Position numbers and translations under genes: made by a program
In this document: in pieces, positions 32,266-40,552 of the stretch
Layout: the number at the start of each line of letters is the position of its first letter
Numbering within the stretch: the first letter of the stretch is position 1
NCBI GenBank assembly: GCA_017308255.1
Contig: JAFKFN010000003.1
Coordinates: 1-64,000, forward strand
Origin: Altererythrobacter sp.
GTDB taxonomy: Bacteria > Pseudomonadota > Alphaproteobacteria > Sphingomonadales > Sphingomonadaceae
Length of the DNA stretch: 64,000 nucleotides
Direction of reading: 5' to 3'
The notes under the pieces: model-generated
What the model saw: the letters and a program-made list of their open reading frames with translations, nothing else
What the model was told of the DNA's origin: nothing
The model's database searches: none

Positions 32266-33732
32266 ATGGCCAGTGACGTGCTGGATGTGCTGATCGTGGG
32301 TGCCGGCATTTCCGGCCTTTCGATGGCCGCGCATCTCACGCGGCTGTGCCCCGGCCACCGCTTCGCCTTGCTCGAAAGGCGGGCAGACCTCGGCGGCACC
32401 TGGGACCTGTTCCGCTATCCCGGCGTGCGATCGGACAGCGACATGCATTCGCTCGGCTTCCGCTTCGCGCCGTGGGACGGCGACCAGGCGATCGTCGGGG
32501 GGGAAGCGATTCGCGCCTACCTCGCCCGCGTCGCGCGCGACTATGGGATCGAACCGCACATCCGCTTCGGCACCAGGGCGGTCGCCGCCGACTGGCGCGA
32601 GGGCGAAGCGCTGTGGCGCGTGACGGTGGAGGACGGGGACGGCGCGCGAGAGCTGTGCGCCCGGTTCCTCTACCTCGCTTCGGGCTATTACGATCATGAC
32701 GCGCCTTATGATGCCGCCCTGCTCGGCCAGGCGGATTTCGCGGGGCCGGTGATCCACCCGCAATCCTGGCCGGAGGATCTGGATTATGCCGGCAAGCGCG
32801 TAGTGGTGATCGGATCGGGCGCCACGGCTGTCACACTGGTGCCTGCATTGGCCGAAAAGGCCGCGCATGTGACCATGCTCCAGCGCACGCCCACCTGGAT
32901 GGCCGCCGGGCCCAGCCGCGACACATGGGCACGCCATCTGCGCCGCTTCCTGCCGCGCCATCTGGCCTATTGGCTGATCCGGCAGAAGAACCTGCGCCTG
33001 CATCATTTCTTCTTCCGCCGCGCCCGGCAGCGGCCTGACGAAGTGGCCGATTACCTCACCGGCAAGCTGAAGGATGCGCTGGGCCACGCCTATTCGCGCG
33101 AGCATTTCCTGCCGCCATACGGCCCGTGGCAACAGCGGCTGTGCCTGGTGCCGGATGGCGACCTGTTCGAAGCCGTGAAGGCCGGCAAGGCCTCGCTGGT
33201 CAACGGCCATGTCGAACGTATCGAGGCACATGGCGTGCGGCTGAGATCGGGCAGGCACATCCCGGCCGAGGTGATCGTCACCGCCACCGGCCTCGCCCTC
33301 ACCTTCGGCGGCAAGGTCGCCGTCTCGCTGGACGGCGAAAGCGTCGATTTCAGCCGCCGCTGGTTCTACCGCGGCTGCATGTTCTCCAACGTGCCCAATC
33401 TCGCGGTGGTCTTCGGCTATCTCAACGCCAGCTGGACGCTGCGCGCCGATGCCACGGCAGCCTATGTCTGCCGGGTGCTGAACCGCATGGCGGACAAACG
33501 CGCCGATGTCGGCGTGCCGTTCCTGGCGGAAGGCCACGGGATGGAAGAGGATGACATCATCGTCTTCTCCTCCGGCTATCTCGATCGCGCGCGATCGCTG
33601 ATTCCCAGGAGCGCCGCCACGCTGCCGTGGCGGCTCAACCAGGATTATTTCGAGGATCGCCGCGATTTCCGCCGCCGTCCGGTGGACGATGGCGTCTTGC
33701 GGTTCAGCACGCGAAGGGCACAGGCGGCATGA
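32266..33732 (+). CDS. Baeyer-Villiger-type flavin monooxygenase
   Basis: This 488-residue enzyme has the FAD-binding motif near the N-terminus (IVGAGISGLSMAAHL), the NADPH-binding motif (VVVIGSGATAVTL, about residue 180) and between them the Baeyer-Villiger fingerprint FXGXXXHXXXWP (FAGPVIHPQSWP). It should insert one oxygen atom from O2 into a ketone or oxidise a heteroatom, using NADPH. Length is typical of single-chain type I enzymes. Its last four bases overlap the next start (ATGA). The natural substrate is not evident. Confidence 0.92.
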   Translation: MASDVLDVLIVGAGISGLSMAAHLTRLCPGHRFALLERRADLGGTWDLFRYPGVRSDSDMHSLGFRFAPWDGDQAIVGGEAIRAYLARVARDYGIEPHIRFGTRAVAADWREGEALWRVTVEDGDGARELCARFLYLASGYYDHDAPYDAALLGQADFAGPVIHPQSWPEDLDYAGKRVVVIGSGATAVTLVPALAEKAAHVTMLQRTPTWMAAGPSRDTWARHLRRFLPRHLAYWLIRQKNLRLHHFFFRRARQRPDEVADYLTGKLKDALGHAYSREHFLPPYGPWQQRLCLVPDGDLFEAVKAGKASLVNGHVERIEAHGVRLRSGRHIPAEVIVTATGLALTFGGKVAVSLDGESVDFSRRWFYRGCMFSNVPNLAVVFGYLNASWTLRADATAAYVCRVLNRMADKRADVGVPFLAEGHGMEEDDIIVFSSGYLDRARSLIPRSAATLPWRLNQDYFEDRRDFRRRPVDDGVLRFSTRRAQAA

Positions 33733-34490
33733 CGAAGACGGATCGCATCTGGACGGCGGCACTGGTCGTCATCGGTGACGAGATTCTCTCGGGCCGGACG
33801 CATGACCGGAACATCGCCCAGGTCGCGAGCTGGCTTCAGGTCCAGGGCATCCGCCTGATGGAAGTGCGGGTGGTGCCCGACGTGGAAGGCCGGATCGCCG
33901 ATGCGGTCAACGCCCTGCGCACCGCGCACGATTACCTGTTCACCACCGGCGGCATCGGCCCGACGCATGATGACATCACGGTGGACGCCGTGGCGGCCGC
34001 GCTGGGCCTGCCCGTCGTGATCCATCCCGAGGCGCGGCGCATCCTGGAAGACTATTACACCACGCGCGGCGGGATCACGGAGGCGCGGCTGCGCATGGCG
34101 CGCGTGCCCCAGGGCGCCGACCTGATCCCCAACCACATGTCCGGCGCGCCGGGCATCCGCATCGGCAACGTGTTCCTGATGGCCGGCGTGCCCCACATCG
34201 CCGCGCAGATGCTGGATGCGCTGACCGGCACCCTGGAAGGCGGTACCCCGCTGCTCACCGAAACCATCGGCTGCTGGGGCGCCGAAAGCGAAGTGGCCGA
34301 CCTGCTGCGCGAAGTCGAACAGGCACACCCCGAATGCCAGATCGGCAGCTACCCCTTTTTCCGCGAAGGCCGCACCGGCGCCAACTTCGTGATCCGCTCC
34401 ACCAGCGCAAACGCCCTGAAAAGCTGCGCCGACACCCTGTGCGAAGCCTTGGCCGAAGCCGGCCACGATTTCACGCCCGGCGGGATCTAG
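33729..34490 (+). CDS. CinA-like protein, molybdopterin-binding domain only
   Basis: This 253-residue protein consists of the MoCF-biosynthesis-like domain found at the N-terminus of CinA: ALVVIGDEILSGRTHDRN, then FTTGGIGPTHDDITVDAVAAAL and the proline/glycine-rich VPHIAAQM region. The C-terminal nicotinamide-mononucleotide amidase domain of full CinA is absent, as in many short paralogues. It is translationally coupled to the monooxygenase. In some CinA proteins the domain hydrolyses ADP-ribose or related nucleotides, but the role of the short form is not known. Confidence 0.9.
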   Translation: MTKTDRIWTAALVVIGDEILSGRTHDRNIAQVASWLQVQGIRLMEVRVVPDVEGRIADAVNALRTAHDYLFTTGGIGPTHDDITVDAVAAALGLPVVIHPEARRILEDYYTTRGGITEARLRMARVPQGADLIPNHMSGAPGIRIGNVFLMAGVPHIAAQMLDALTGTLEGGTPLLTETIGCWGAESEVADLLREVEQAHPECQIGSYPFFREGRTGANFVIRSTSANALKSCADTLCEALAEAGHDFTPGGI

Positions 34491-34598
34491 CCGCTTTCGC
34501 GGTGCGCGCGAGGTCCATTTCCCCTGCTTCCCGACAATCGCTTCCTGCTCGGCCGCGTCTCCGCCGCCTCGTCGGTGAGCTATTGCCACTGCAACGAA

Positions 34599-34635
34599 CG
34601 TTATCGTAATGGTGCCCAACAATAACGGACGTTAT
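34599..34635 (+). promoter_or_regulatory. CGTTAT direct copies and ATAACG/CGTTAT palindrome upstream of a TBDR
   Basis: ATAACG (34622-34627) and CGTTAT (34630-34635) form a perfect inverted repeat with a 2-bp centre. A further CGTTAT lies at 34599-34604, 31 bp upstream of the right half, about three helical turns. The site ends 22 bp before the TBDR start codon, so a bound repressor would block expression. No regulator gene is adjacent. Confidence 0.45.
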
Positions 34636-34657
34636 AGTCAGAATGGGGAGAGGTTTC

Positions 34658-36991
34658 ATGTCGCAGCGGTCAAGCCGCATCGCCTTTCATTCGTGCGCCG
34701 CCACTCTGGCAATCGTCGCGAGCTTGGGATCGACCGCCGCGCGCGCGCAGGATACTGCGGAAAGCCAGGGCGGCATCAGCGAGATCGTCGTCACCGCGCA
34801 GTTCCGCGATCAGAATCTGCAAGACACCCCGCTGGCAATCACCGCGGTCGATTCCGAACTGATGGAGGCGCGCAGCCAGACCAACGTGGAGCAATTGGCC
34901 CAACGCGCGCCCAGCGTGCAGTTCAGCGCCGGCGGCCAGGGTGGCGGCTCGCAGACCGCGGCGGTCAATATCCGCGGCATCGGCGCAACGGACTTCCAGT
35001 TCCCCAACGAACCGGGCGTCGGCGTCTATATCGACGACGTCTATTACGGCATCTCGTTCGGCACGGCGTTCGACCTCGTGGACCTCGACCGGGTCGAAAT
35101 CCTGCGCGGGCCGCAGGGTACGCTCGCGGGCAAGAACTCCATAGGCGGTTCGATCAAGCTGTTCAGCCGCAAGCCGAACGACGACCCCGACGCTTACGTG
35201 GAACTGGCCGCCGGTTCCTTCGACCGGCTGAGCCTCAAGGCCGCGACCAACGTCACCCTGGTGCCCGACAAGCTCTATCTGCGCCTCACTGGCATGGGCC
35301 GGCACGTGGACGGCTATCTCAAGCGGCTCGACTATCAATGCGCCACCGGGCGCGAAGCGCCGGGCGGCAGTTTCGCCACCTCTTCCAACCACTGCGTGAT
35401 CGGCACCGAAGGCGGGCAGGACGTGCTGGCCGGCCGCGCGGCGCTGCGCTGGATCGTCAACGACCGGATCGAGAACAACCTGATCGTGGACGTGACCCAC
35501 GACCGGTCTGAAGCCTCGCCGGGCAAGGCGATCTACCTGCCGGCCAATCCGGCCAACGGGAACAGCTATCTAACCGGGCCGGAGGATTACACCAATTACG
35601 CCACTTACACCGGCTATCCGGGCGAAGAGAACCAGTACACCAACCCGGCGATCAGCTATCTCGATTCCTGGGGCATCTCGAACAATCTCCGAATCGAGTT
35701 GAACGATACGCTCGCCCTCACCTCGATCACGGCCTTTCGCCACGCCGATGGCCAGGCCGCGTGGGACGGCGATAACGGGCCGGAGAACGTCTCCAACAAC
35801 TTCTCCACCTTCTACCACGATCAATTCACGCAGGAACTGCGCCTGGCGGCAGAAGTGGGCGATCTGCTCGATCTCACGCTGGGCGGTTATTACTACAACG
35901 CCGATAGCGGCCTCGGCGGCCGGGTCAACGTGGGCGGCGCGGGGCTGGATTTCGTGCCCGACGATCCGTTCGACCAGACTTCCGTGTCCGGCTTCCTGCA
36001 TGGGGTGGTCCATCTGACCGACGCGCTGAACCTGACCGGCGGCGTGCGCTACACCGACGAGAAGAAGACTTACACCTTCCACCGCACCAGCCCGCTGCCC
36101 GGCGTGCCGACCGATTTCCGCGTCGCCCCGCTCGATGGTCTCAGCCGTACGTTCAAGGGCGACCGGATCGATTGGCGCGTGGCGGTGGACTACGAAATCG
36201 TCCCCGATGTCCGCTTCTACGGGCAAGTCTCCACCGGCTTCAAAGGCGGCGGCGTGAACCCGCGGCCCTATTACGAATCGCAGGCCACGCCTTACGAGCA
36301 GGAAAAGGCGACAAGCTACGAAGCTGGCCTCAAGACCATGCTGTTCGACCGGCGGCTGCGGTTCAACACCGCTTATTACCATACCGATTACAAGGATTAT
36401 CAGGGCCAGGTCAGCGTGTGCCACGACATCACGCCGGAACCGCTGTGGAACAGCCCGGCGGACTTGTGCTCGGCCACCCGCAATGTCGGCGACGCGCGAA
36501 TCGACGGCGTGGAAGTGGAATTTGATGCAGAACCGATCGACGGCTTCTCGCTCGACGGGTCTTTCAGCTGGACCGATTTCCGCTTCATCAACGGCATCGA
36601 AGGCAGCAATATCATCCCCGGCGTCACCCAGGCGCCTTTCGTGCCCGAATGGAAATACGCGCTGGGCGCGCAGTACGAGATTCTGCTCGCCGGCGTCGGC
36701 TCGATCACCCCGCGGCTCGATTGGGTCTGGCAATCCGAAATGCAGAGCACGATCCCCAACAATGCGCCGGGCTTCGAACTGGGCGAAGTGGAATCGCGCG
36801 GATTGCTCAACGCCCGAATCACCTTCCGCACGGAGGATCGGGACTGGGAATTTGCCCTGGCCGCGACCAACCTGACGGACGAGTTCTACTACAACAACAA
36901 GTATGACCGCTCGAACCAGGTCGGCGGCAACGCCTACGGCATGCCCGGCCGCCCACGCGAAATCATAGCCAGCGTGAAGCGTACGTTCTGA
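34658..36991 (+). CDS. TonB-dependent receptor (stand-alone)
   Basis: This 777-residue outer-membrane receptor has a signal peptide ending at AARAQ, a TonB box (GISEIVVTAQF) and a plug with NIRGIGATDFQF, GVYIDDVYYG, VEILRGPQGTLAGKNSIGG. The barrel ends in IIASVKRTF. The motif FRDQNLQDTPLAITAV is typical of the large sphingomonad group of receptors for small organic compounds or siderophores. The ATG at 34658 is chosen because AGAGG lies 5 bp before it; 34643 would add five residues before the signal peptide. No enzyme or regulator is adjacent, apart from the CinA-like gene upstream. Confidence 0.93.
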   Translation: MSQRSSRIAFHSCAATLAIVASLGSTAARAQDTAESQGGISEIVVTAQFRDQNLQDTPLAITAVDSELMEARSQTNVEQLAQRAPSVQFSAGGQGGGSQTAAVNIRGIGATDFQFPNEPGVGVYIDDVYYGISFGTAFDLVDLDRVEILRGPQGTLAGKNSIGGSIKLFSRKPNDDPDAYVELAAGSFDRLSLKAATNVTLVPDKLYLRLTGMGRHVDGYLKRLDYQCATGREAPGGSFATSSNHCVIGTEGGQDVLAGRAALRWIVNDRIENNLIVDVTHDRSEASPGKAIYLPANPANGNSYLTGPEDYTNYATYTGYPGEENQYTNPAISYLDSWGISNNLRIELNDTLALTSITAFRHADGQAAWDGDNGPENVSNNFSTFYHDQFTQELRLAAEVGDLLDLTLGGYYYNADSGLGGRVNVGGAGLDFVPDDPFDQTSVSGFLHGVVHLTDALNLTGGVRYTDEKKTYTFHRTSPLPGVPTDFRVAPLDGLSRTFKGDRIDWRVAVDYEIVPDVRFYGQVSTGFKGGGVNPRPYYESQATPYEQEKATSYEAGLKTMLFDRRLRFNTAYYHTDYKDYQGQVSVCHDITPEPLWNSPADLCSATRNVGDARIDGVEVEFDAEPIDGFSLDGSFSWTDFRFINGIEGSNIIPGVTQAPFVPEWKYALGAQYEILLAGVGSITPRLDWVWQSEMQSTIPNNAPGFELGEVESRGLLNARITFRTEDRDWEFALAATNLTDEFYYNNKYDRSNQVGGNAYGMPGRPREIIASVKRTF

Positions 36992-36998
36992 GCCTGTC

Positions 36999-37027
36999 GG
37001 GTGGGTCGGTCCGAAACCGGCCCGCCC
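36999..37027. terminator. Strong bidirectional terminator
   Basis: A 12-bp stem (36999-37010 with 37016-37027, two G-U pairs on one strand) with a 5-nt loop CCGAA stands between the convergent TBDR and PilZ genes. A pyrimidine run (CCCTTTCCTT) follows on the plus strand. Confidence 0.75.
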
Positions 37028-37052
37028 CCTTTCCTTCGTGCGGGTGTGCCTG

Positions 37053-37598
37053 TCAGGCCTCGTGGCGATCCTTCACGGATTTCGCGCACCGGCGCAATAA
37101 TTGCGCGGCGATGTCCAGGGCCTGTAATTTCGTCGAATGGCTGACGATCACGCGCGCGTCTTCCGCCAGCGCGTCGGCCAGCAGGTCGAGCGCCTTCGCC
37201 GCCTCCAGCAAGTCCGCCACGGTGATAGGCGCAGTGCCGTCCGGGGCCGCGGGCGGGGCGGTGAGCGGCAGGCCGCTCTTCAATTCGTGGAAGGTCTGAT
37301 CCACCTGCTGCTGCCGCGCGCCGGCGGGAAGCCATGCCCCCACTTCGACGTGATGATCGAACCGCAATCCGGCCCTGCCACCTTCACGCCAGACGATCAT
37401 ACCTGCCACGCTCAGCGTGCCGCGGGCCAGCGACAGATGCTCGCCGACAGGGGGCAAGGCCGCCCCTTCGATCAGGGCGCCGCCCGCCGACATATTCCTG
37501 ATCTTGATCGGACCCGACACGCTGGTCGCGGCCATGGAGGCCAGCACGAACATGCTGGTCCTCGGATACGCGCGCTGCGTGTCTGGCATCGTGGTCAT
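37053..37598 (-). CDS. PilZ-domain protein, probable c-di-GMP receptor
   Basis: This 181-residue soluble protein has a PilZ domain in its first 100 residues, with both ligand motifs: RXXXR (RAYPR, about residues 9-13) and NXSXXG (NMSAGG, about 35-40). The C-terminal half is helical (VADLLEAAKALDLLADALAEDARVI, LQALDIAAQLLRRCAKSV) and not assigned. It probably binds cyclic di-GMP and modulates motility or surface behaviour. It is preceded by a G-rich ribosome-binding site and lies downstream of, but is insulated by a terminator from, rplA. Confidence 0.88.
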   Translation of the reverse strand: MTTMPDTQRAYPRTSMFVLASMAATSVSGPIKIRNMSAGGALIEGAALPPVGEHLSLARGTLSVAGMIVWREGGRAGLRFDHHVEVGAWLPAGARQQQVDQTFHELKSGLPLTAPPAAPDGTAPITVADLLEAAKALDLLADALAEDARVIVSHSTKLQALDIAAQLLRRCAKSVKDRHEA

Positions 37599-37700
37599 CG
37601 TGGCCCCCCACCCTTTCCACTAGGCAGGGATGGTTAGCGAATACTGGCCAGCGCGATACGTCTTTTTGGAGGGTGGCGGTGATCGCTAACACCGCCAATG

Positions 37701-37728
37701 AAAAGGCCGGCGGATCGCTCCGCCGGCC
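37701..37728 (-). terminator. Intrinsic terminator after rplK-rplA
   Basis: Arms of 10 bp (37705-37714 and 37719-37728, GGCCGGCGGA and its complement) with a 4-nt loop are followed, in the minus direction, by TTTT (37704-37701). It lies 28 bp beyond the rplA stop and closes the operon. Confidence 0.9.
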
Positions 37729-37755
37729 CCTTGGTGATCTGTCGTTGGCCGAGGC

Positions 37756-38454
37756 TTACGCGCCTTCGACTTCCGCCGTGTCGATCTTCAGGCCCGGGCC
37801 CATCGAGGAGGTCAGGGAGACCTTCTTGACGTACTTGCCCTTGGCGCCGGCCGGCTTCGCCTTGACGATCGCGTCGACGAAGGCGGTGAAGTTGGTCTTG
37901 AGCTGATCTTCGGTGAAGGACAGCTTGCCGATGCCGGAGTGGATGATGCCCTGCTTCTCCACGCGGAATTCGACCTGGCCGCCCTTGGCGTCCTTCACGG
38001 CCTGGGCCACGTTGGGGGTGACAGTGCCGAGCTTCGGGTTCGGCATCAGGCCCTTGGGGCCCAGCACTTTGCCCAGCCGGCCGACCACGCCCATCATGTC
38101 GGGCGTGGCGATCACGCGGTCATAGTTGAGGTTACCGGCCTGCATGTCTTCCATCAGGTCTTCGGCGCCGACCTTGTCGGCCCCGGCCTTCAGGGCCTCG
38201 TCCGCCTTGTCGCCCTTGGCGAACACGGCGACCTTCATCTCCTTGCCGGTGCCGGCGGGGAGCGAGACCATGCCGCGCACCATCTGGTCCGCATGGCGCG
38301 GATCGACGCCCAGGTTCAGCGCCACTTCCACCGTCTCGTCGAACTTCTTGCTGGCGAATTCCTTGAGCACGGCAAGCGCCTCGTCGAAGCCATAGAGCTT
38401 CTCGGCATCGAGCTTTTCGGCGAGCGTCTTCTGCTTCTTGGTCAGCTTGGCCAT
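37756..38454 (-). CDS. rplA: 50S ribosomal protein L1
   Basis: This 232-residue protein matches L1 throughout: [39 protein letters not shown], then [29 protein letters not shown] and the C-terminal [16 protein letters not shown]1 forms the ribosomal stalk at the E site and represses its own operon in many bacteria. It starts 4 bp after the rplK stop, with GGAGGG overlapping that gene. rplJ, which often follows, is absent; the operon ends at the terminator just downstream. Confidence 0.99.
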   Translation of the reverse strand: MAKLTKKQKTLAEKLDAEKLYGFDEALAVLKEFASKKFDETVEVALNLGVDPRHADQMVRGMVSLPAGTGKEMKVAVFAKGDKADEALKAGADKVGAEDLMEDMQAGNLNYDRVIATPDMMGVVGRLGKVLGPKGLMPNPKLGTVTPNVAQAVKDAKGGQVEFRVEKQGIIHSGIGKLSFTEDQLKTNFTAFVDAIVKAKPAGAKGKYVKKVSLTSSMGPGLKIDTAEVEGA

Positions 38455-38458
38455 CGGA

Positions 38459-38890
38459 TCAGCCCTCCACCACTTCGATGCCCATCGCGCGGGCGGAGCC
38501 TTCGATGATGCGGGTCGCCGCCTCGAGATCGTTGGCGTTGAGATCCTTCATCTTCATCTCGGCAATCTCGGTCAGCTTGCTGCGCGCGATCTTGCCGGCC
38601 GAGACCTTGCCCGGCTCCTTCGAACCGGCCTTGAGGTTGGCGGCCTTCTTGATGAGGAAGGTGGCCGGCGGGGTCTTGGTGATGAACGTGAAGCTGCGAT
38701 CGCCATAGACGGTGATCACCGTCGGGATCGGCATGCCCTTTTCCAGTTCCTGCGTGGAGGCGTTGAACGCCTTGCAGAACTCCATGATGTTGACACCGCG
38801 CTGGCCCAGCGCAGGCCCGATCGGCGGAGACGGAGTGGCGGCGCCGGCAGGCACCTGCAGCTTGATATAGCCTTCGATCTTCTTGGCCAC
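38459..38890 (-). CDS. rplK: 50S ribosomal protein L11
   Basis: This 143-residue protein has the L11 signature throughout: [36 protein letters not shown], then [16 protein letters not shown] and [13 protein letters not shown]. It forms the GTPase-associated centre on 23S rRNA. The start codon is GTG, with a strong GGAGG six bases before it. Unusually, a toxin-antitoxin pair lies between it and nusG. Confidence 0.99.
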   Translation of the reverse strand: MAKKIEGYIKLQVPAGAATPSPPIGPALGQRGVNIMEFCKAFNASTQELEKGMPIPTVITVYGDRSFTFITKTPPATFLIKKAANLKAGSKEPGKVSAGKIARSKLTEIAEMKMKDLNANDLEAATRIIEGSARAMGIEVVEG

Positions 38891-39031
38891 GAATGGCCTC
38901 CTTTCTCACTGTCGGCCCCGCGAACGAGGCCTCATGGTAAGCGGTGCAAACGGCGCCAAAGCGCCTCCCGCATGGATTCCCGATGCTGTCAGCTTGGGAA
39001 GGCGCGCCGGTAATCGAACCGGGCGCGAAAT

Positions 39032-39307
39032 TCAAGCCCGGCGGTTCTGAAAGCGGAACACACCAACGATCTCGACTTGAGCAGGCGCGACAAAATAAGA
39101 AATGATGAAGCGGTATCGTTTGCTGAGTATCCGCCGCAAATCGGTTCCGCGAACCTCGCCACTCAGGGGAAAATCCTTCAGGCGCTTGAGCGAACTCTCC
39201 ACGTCCGCCACGATACGAGCCGTGATATCCGGATCGATCGCATCGAAATACGACGCGATCGCTTCCAGGTCGGCGAGCGCCGACATCCTGAAGATGATCG
39301 GCTTCAA
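39032..39307 (-). CDS. ParE/RelE-family toxin
   Basis: This 91-residue protein has the ParE-type pattern: [18 protein letters not shown], a central helix pair, then [16 protein letters not shown] and the strand [10 protein letters not shown] followed by [13 protein letters not shown]. The start is TTG, overlapping the antitoxin stop (TTGA), which fits translational coupling and family alignment; an ATG 21 bp inside is a weaker alternative. ParE toxins inhibit DNA gyrase, RelE toxins cleave mRNA at the ribosome; the sequence fits ParE better, but the target is inference. Confidence 0.85.
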   Translation of the reverse strand: MKPIIFRMSALADLEAIASYFDAIDPDITARIVADVESSLKRLKDFPLSGEVRGTDLRRILSKRYRFIISYFVAPAQVEIVGVFRFQNRRA

Positions 39308-39525
39308 GCCGCCCGATAGCGTGCGAAGAAAGCTTCCACTTCGGCCGGATCGGCATACGCCGGGTTCGGATCGGCCATGCGACGGCCCAGTTCCGCGAGT
39401 TGCTCGGGGTTCAGCTCCCCATCGGCTTCCGACGCCATGATCCCGGAAAGAAGATCGGCAAGCACGGCGCGCCGATCTTCTGGCAGGGTTTCGGCGAAGG
39501 CCGCAAATTTCTCAAAGATGGTCAT
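39304..39525 (-). CDS. Antitoxin of the ParE-type module
   Basis: This 73-residue acidic protein ([27 protein letters not shown], then [18 protein letters not shown] and [15 protein letters not shown]) directly precedes the toxin and overlaps it by 4 bp, the usual antitoxin-first order. The C-terminal [12 protein letters not shown] helix probably wraps the toxin. No ribbon-helix-helix or HTH pattern is obvious, so autoregulation is uncertain. AGGA lies upstream of the ATG. It starts 41 bp after the nusG stop. Confidence 0.82.
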   Translation of the reverse strand: MTIFEKFAAFAETLPEDRRAVLADLLSGIMASEADGELNPEQLAELGRRMADPNPAYADPAEVEAFFARYRAA

Positions 39526-39566
39526 GCCCGTATCCTATCATATGCGGGACACGGGGCGAAGCCTGC

Positions 39567-40106
39567 CTACTTGACCAGCTCGACCTGCTCGAAGTCCAGT
39601 TCCACCGGGGTCGCGCGGCCGAAGATGGAGACGCTGACCTTGACCTTCTGCTTGTCGAAGTCGAGTTCCTCTACCACGCCGTTGAAGCTGGCGAAGGGGC
39701 CTTCCAGCACTTTCACCTGGTCGCCGATATCGTATTCGACGCTGACCTGCTTCTTGGGCGCCGTCTTGGCTTCTTCCACGCCGCCGAAATAGCGCGCCGC
39801 CTCACGCTCGCTGATCGGCTGCGGCTTGCCGCCGGCGCCCAGGAAGCCGGTCACCTTGGGGGTGTTCTTGACAAGGTGATAGACGTCGTCGGTCAGCATC
39901 AGCTTGGCGAGCACGTAGCCGGGCATGAACTTGCGTTCGACCTGGACCTTCTTGCCGCGCTTGACCTCGGTCACCGTCTCGGTCGGCACTTCGACCGATT
40001 CGACCGCGTTCGACAGGCCGAGCCGTTCGGCCTCGGTGATGATCGAATCGCGAACCTTGTTCTCGAAGCCGGAATAGGCGTGAATGATGTACCAGCGCGC
40101 TGCCAT
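39567..40106 (-). CDS. nusG: Transcription elongation/antitermination factor NusG
   Basis: This 179-residue protein has the NGN domain ([18 protein letters not shown], then [32 protein letters not shown]) and a C-terminal KOW domain ([21 protein letters not shown]). It binds RNA polymerase and couples it to Rho or to the ribosome. It follows secE by 42 bp. Confidence 0.99.
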   Translation of the reverse strand: MAARWYIIHAYSGFENKVRDSIITEAERLGLSNAVESVEVPTETVTEVKRGKKVQVERKFMPGYVLAKLMLTDDVYHLVKNTPKVTGFLGAGGKPQPISEREAARYFGGVEEAKTAPKKQVSVEYDIGDQVKVLEGPFASFNGVVEELDFDKQKVKVSVSIFGRATPVELDFEQVELVK

Positions 40107-40148
40107 TGTTTCTTTCCCGAACCTTGCCCTCAGAGCCCAGCGACGCGC

Positions 40149-40343
40149 TTAGACCAGCGAGAGCAGCCAGCGCACGGCCGCGCCGAACAGCGAATCGACA
40201 CCGAGGAAGAACACCGAGAGAAGCACCATGAGGATGCCGACGAAGATGGCGGTCTTCACCGTCTCCTCGCGCGTCGGCCATACCACCTTGTTCACTTCCG
40301 CGCGGACCTGACGGAGGAATTCGCCGGGGCTGGTCTTGGCCAT
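40149..40343 (-). CDS. secE: Preprotein translocase subunit SecE
   Basis: This 64-residue protein is a single-helix SecE: an amphipathic cytoplasmic segment with EFLRQVRAEVNKVVWPTREETVKTA and one transmembrane helix (IFVGILMVLLSVFFLGVDSLF). It stabilises SecY in the translocon. It is the first gene of the secE-nusG run. The upstream 209 bp to the PepSY gene contain no other gene and must hold its promoter if transcription does not come from further upstream. Confidence 0.98.
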   Translation of the reverse strand: MAKTSPGEFLRQVRAEVNKVVWPTREETVKTAIFVGILMVLLSVFFLGVDSLFGAAVRWLLSLV

Positions 40344-40552
40344 GTCTCTAGCCTCGTAAAAAATGAACGATGCCCCCGCCATGAAGCCCATAGGTCCCGC
40401 GCCGCCCCGGTGCGAACCGGGAGGGGCTGAAAGGCTCCGATGTCGGAAGTCGGCGGGGGATGTAGCGAGGCCGCGTAGCGATGGCAAGGGCAGGCGCGAA
40501 GGCCGGAGGGCCGGTGCGCCGTTCGAAGCGCGCCGGCCGCCCCCGCCGCCGT

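Noticed and set aside
38949-38968. GGCGC/GCGCC mini-hairpin between the toxin gene and rplK
   Set aside because: Only a 5-bp stem without a T-run; too weak to call a terminator.
40421-40440. A weak match (about 10 of 13 bases) to the 3' end of tRNA-Trp near secE, considered as a second attachment site
   Set aside because: The match needs a one-base gap and has several mismatches; it is not distinguishable from chance without comparison to other genomes.
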